Shown piece after piece: positions 13,866 to 15,836 of a stretch of DNA of 15,836 nt. Positions within the stretch are counted from its first letter, which is position 1; the number at the start of each line of letters is the position of its first letter. Under the pieces are notes generated by a model. The model was not told where the DNA came from. It was given only the letters and a program-made list of their open reading frames with translations, and made no database searches. The position numbers were made by a program, and so were the translations under genes. Location of the stretch: contig CAZIGM010000038.1 of the NCBI GenBank assembly GCA_964538675.1, positions 1 through 15,836 of the forward strand, given 5' to 3'. Source of the DNA: CAZIGM01 sp964538675. Lineage in GTDB: Bacteria; Bacillota; Bacilli; Tepidibacillales; Tepidibacillaceae.

Positions 13866-14831
13866 ATGACGTTAGAAGATATATATTTAAGTATGAGAAA
13901 AGATATAAAAGAAATTGAAAACGAAATTTCTAAAACAATTACGACCGATCAAAGAGTTTTACATGATGCTTCTTACCAATTATTTAAAGCAGGGGGTAAA
14001 AGAATTCGGCCTGTTTTTGTTTTTTTGTCGGGACATTTTGGTCATTATCAATTTGATAAATTGAAAAAGGTAGCGGTTTCTTTAGAAATAGTTCATATGG
14101 CAACCCTTGTTCATGATGATGTGATTGATGATGCAGATAGAAGAAGAGGTAGATTAACTGTTAAAGCTCAGTGGGATAATAAAGTAGCCATGTCCACAGG
14201 TGATTATTTGTTAGCTAAATTTTTGATTTTAATCACAGAATTGGATAATGCTCAACTACATAAGATATTATCAAAGGCACTTGTCCAGATTGTTGAAGGT
14301 GAAATAGATCAGATAAAAGATTTATATAATTGGGATCAATCATTTAAACAATATTTACGAAGAATTAAAAGAAAAACAGCAATACTAATAGCATTATCTA
14401 CACAATTAGGTGCACTTGTCAGTGACGCTGACATTAAAACAGTTAGATGTCTATATAAATATGGATATTATACAGGTATGGCATACCAAATAGTAGACGA
14501 CATACTAGATTTTACAGGTACAACAGCTCAACTTGGAAAACCAGCTGGTAGTGATTTACGACAAGGTAATATTACTCTTCCAGCTTTATACGCATACAAT
14601 TATTCAGATGATAGTGATAAGCTCAAAGAGATAATAAGTAATGGTCAAACAGAAGATAATATTGAAGAAATTATTCAATTAGTAAAAATGTCAGGTGGAA
14701 TTGAGTATTCACATGAAATTGCACAAAGATATATTAAGAAGGCGCAAAATGCTCTGGATATATTGCCCAAAATAAAAGAAAGAGAAACTTTGTACAAGAT
14801 AAGTGAATTCATTTCAGAAAGAACTTATTAA
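13866..14831 (+). CDS. hepT: Heptaprenyl diphosphate synthase component II (trans-prenyltransferase)
   Basis: HepT is the catalytic subunit that extends farnesyl diphosphate with isopentenyl diphosphate to C35. Both aspartate-rich motifs are present: the first, DDVID (84-88), within LVHDDVIDDADRRRG, and the second, DDILD (211-215), within YQIVDDILDFTG. The substrate-binding GGKRIRP lies at 43-49, and GDYLLAK and GNITLPA are also in place. Its 321 residues are normal. The first motif has two residues between the paired and single aspartates, as in long-chain trans-synthases. The ATG follows TTAGGAGA (13851-13858). The chain length (C35) is inferred from the presence of hepS; chain length cannot be read directly from this protein. 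Confidence 0.93.
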   Translation: MTLEDIYLSMRKDIKEIENEISKTITTDQRVLHDASYQLFKAGGKRIRPVFVFLSGHFGHYQFDKLKKVAVSLEIVHMATLVHDDVIDDADRRRGRLTVKAQWDNKVAMSTGDYLLAKFLILITELDNAQLHKILSKALVQIVEGEIDQIKDLYNWDQSFKQYLRRIKRKTAILIALSTQLGALVSDADIKTVRCLYKYGYYTGMAYQIVDDILDFTGTTAQLGKPAGSDLRQGNITLPALYAYNYSDDSDKLKEIISNGQTEDNIEEIIQLVKMSGGIEYSHEIAQRYIKKAQNALDILPKIKERETLYKISEFISERTY

Positions 14832-14913
14832 AAAATGTTTGAAACAACACAATAACTTTGGTAGAATTTTTAATGGTGATTATGGGAGTAAATACATAAA
14901 TGGAGGAGAAAAT

Positions 14914-15357
14914 ATGGAAAAAACTTTTATTATGGTTAAACCAGACGGAGTACAAAGAAATTTAATAGGGAATATTGTAACAAAGTTTGAAAGTAAAGGC
15001 TATAAATTAGTTGGTGCTAAGTTAATAATTATAGATCGGAGTTTAGCCGAGCAGCACTATAAGGAACATAAGGAAAGACCCTTTTTTGGGGAGTTAGTTG
15101 ATTTCATAACTTCTGGTCCAGTATTTGCGATGGTCTGGGAAGGCGATAATGTTATACAAGTAGCTAGAACTATGATGGGAAAAACAAATCCACAAGAAGC
15201 TATTCAGGGAACAATAAGAGGAGATTTTGGGATTTCCGTTGGAATGAATATTATTCACGGATCTGATTCTTTAGAAAGCGCTGAAAGAGAAATAAATCTC
15301 TTTTTTAATGAAAATGAATTGATTCAATATAAAAAGGATATTAATTGTTGGATCTAA
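14914..15357 (+). CDS. ndk: Nucleoside diphosphate kinase
   Basis: Ndk moves the gamma-phosphate of ATP to other nucleoside diphosphates through a phospho-histidine. The catalytic histidine is H115 in NIIHGSDS (113-120), and the ATP site shows KPDGVQR (9-15), RPFF (55-58) and IRGDFG (101-106). The 147 residues match the family. The correct start is ATG 14914, after TGGAGGAGAA (14901-14910); the reading frame is open further upstream to 14803, but that part overlaps hepT in another frame and adds a non-family extension. It follows hepT by 82 nt, as in B. subtilis, and is followed by a strong terminator. Confidence 0.97.
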   Translation: MEKTFIMVKPDGVQRNLIGNIVTKFESKGYKLVGAKLIIIDRSLAEQHYKEHKERPFFGELVDFITSGPVFAMVWEGDNVIQVARTMMGKTNPQEAIQGTIRGDFGISVGMNIIHGSDSLESAEREINLFFNENELIQYKKDINCWI

Positions 15358-15384
15358 GCTACTTATATAAAAGTAGCTTTTTTT
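15356..15384 (+). terminator. Intrinsic terminator after ndk
   Basis: AAGCTACTT (15356-15364) pairs perfectly with AAGTAGCTT (15371-15379) around a 6-nt loop, and seven T residues (15378-15384) follow. The stem begins inside the ndk stop codon, so the operon ends very tightly. Confidence 0.93.
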
Positions 15385-15441
15385 AAAACAATTTAAAAAT
15401 TTATTTCTTTAAAATAAGTTTCGTATAGAGGGGGATAGATT

Positions 15442-15816
15442 GTGAATTGTATAGACGAAGATTATTATCGATTTGTAAGAAACATAAAAAATAGTATTGG
15501 TGTGGATTTATCTTTATATAAAGAGAATCAAATGAAAAGGAGATTAACTTCCTTTCGTGATAAAAAAAAATTTTCAAATTTTATAGATTTTTTTAATGCA
15601 TTAGAAAAAGATAAGCAATTATACAATGAATTTTTAGATAAGATAACAATAAATATATCCGAGTTTTTTCGCAATGCATCAAGATGGAAGATACTTGAAG
15701 AAAAAATAATTACTACTATATTAGACTACAACAATAAAAATTCAATTAAATGTTGGAGCACAGCTTGCTCAACTGGAGAAGAACCACATTCTTTACTATA
15801 TTTAATTTCGTCATGA
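15442..15816 (+). pseudogene. cheR: Truncated CheR chemotaxis methyltransferase
   Basis: CheR methylates glutamates of chemoreceptors using SAM. The 124 residues contain the complete N-terminal helical domain (QMKRRLTSFRDKKKF, 30-44; LDKITINISEFFRN, 65-78) and SAM motif I, CWSTACSTGEEPHSL (104-118). A TGA at 15814-15816 then ends it. Family members are about 250-260 residues, so half the catalytic domain is missing. The start is GTG at 15442 after GAGGGGGAT (15428-15436). The last 20 bases do not continue the CheR frame and look richer in G+C than their surroundings. Possible causes are a nonsense or frameshift change, an inserted element beginning here, or an error at a contig end. The ndk-cheR order matches B. 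subtilis. Confidence 0.75.
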
Positions 15817-15836
15817 ACCATTGACCCTGGAAGATT

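Noticed and set aside
14803..14913. Longer ndk frame beginning at 14803
   Set aside because: The extra 37 residues overlap the hepT end, match nothing in the Ndk family, and a strong Shine-Dalgarno directly precedes ATG 14914.
1..15836. CRISPR array, IS element with transposase, prophage or toxin-antitoxin pair
   Set aside because: No regularly spaced repeats, no transposase, integrase or phage gene, and no toxin-antitoxin-like gene pair are seen; the only small gene next to a larger one is the known partner of the YIEGIA protein.

Overview
The window comes from an AT-rich (roughly 30% G+C by eye), endospore-forming member of the Bacillota. The gene order is the main clue: S1 protein, fni, yphA-like, YIEGIA protein (yphB/seaA), der, gpsA, spoIVA, hup (HU), hepS, menG/ubiE, hepT, ndk, cheR. 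As I recall it, this is almost the Bacillus subtilis order ypfD-fni-yphA-yphB-der-gpsA-...-spoIVA-hbs-mtrAB-hepS-menG-hepT-ndk-cheR. SpoIVA shows it sporulates. MqnA and an MqnP-type UbiA protein show menaquinone made by the futalosine route, which suggests a quinone-based, perhaps anaerobic, respiratory lifestyle. I cannot name the genus. All protein genes lie on the + strand, and many use GTG or TTG starts.

Layout. 1-234: possible tail of an upstream membrane-protein gene, then a promoter region. 235-2443: S1 protein and type 2 isopentenyl diphosphate isomerase as an operon. 2444-2837: no gene; it holds a roughly 285-nt, highly structured element that looks foreign in composition, then an intrinsic terminator. 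2838-4551: a sporulation-type membrane module (YphA-like, YIEGIA protein, its small partner). 4560-6989: promoter, der and gpsA, ending at a strong terminator. 7058-8827: spoIVA with sigma-E-like upstream boxes and its own terminator. 8910-9320: hup with a clear sigma-A promoter, a 5' hairpin, a perfect Shine-Dalgarno and a terminator. 9365-9484: tRNA-Pro(GGG). 9500-10096: a long leader hairpin that would mask the ribosome binding site of an unrecognised membrane-anchored protein. 10195-15357: hepS, ubiE/menG, mqnP, mqnA, hepT and ndk, ending at a strong terminator. 15442-15816: cheR, cut short by a stop codon 20 bases before the window end.

How the genes fit together. Fni supplies balanced IPP/DMAPP. 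HepS and HepT build the C35 prenyl chain. MqnA starts the futalosine ring pathway from chorismate, MqnP attaches the prenyl chain, and UbiE/MenG does the final methylation to menaquinone. In B. subtilis the corresponding stretch carries mtrA/mtrB and no ring-synthesis genes; here mtrAB are absent and two futalosine-route genes sit between menG and hepT.

The most interesting points are the structured element after fni, the SD-masking hairpin before the unknown membrane protein, and the truncated cheR. I see no CRISPR array, transposase, phage gene or clearly new multi-gene system.
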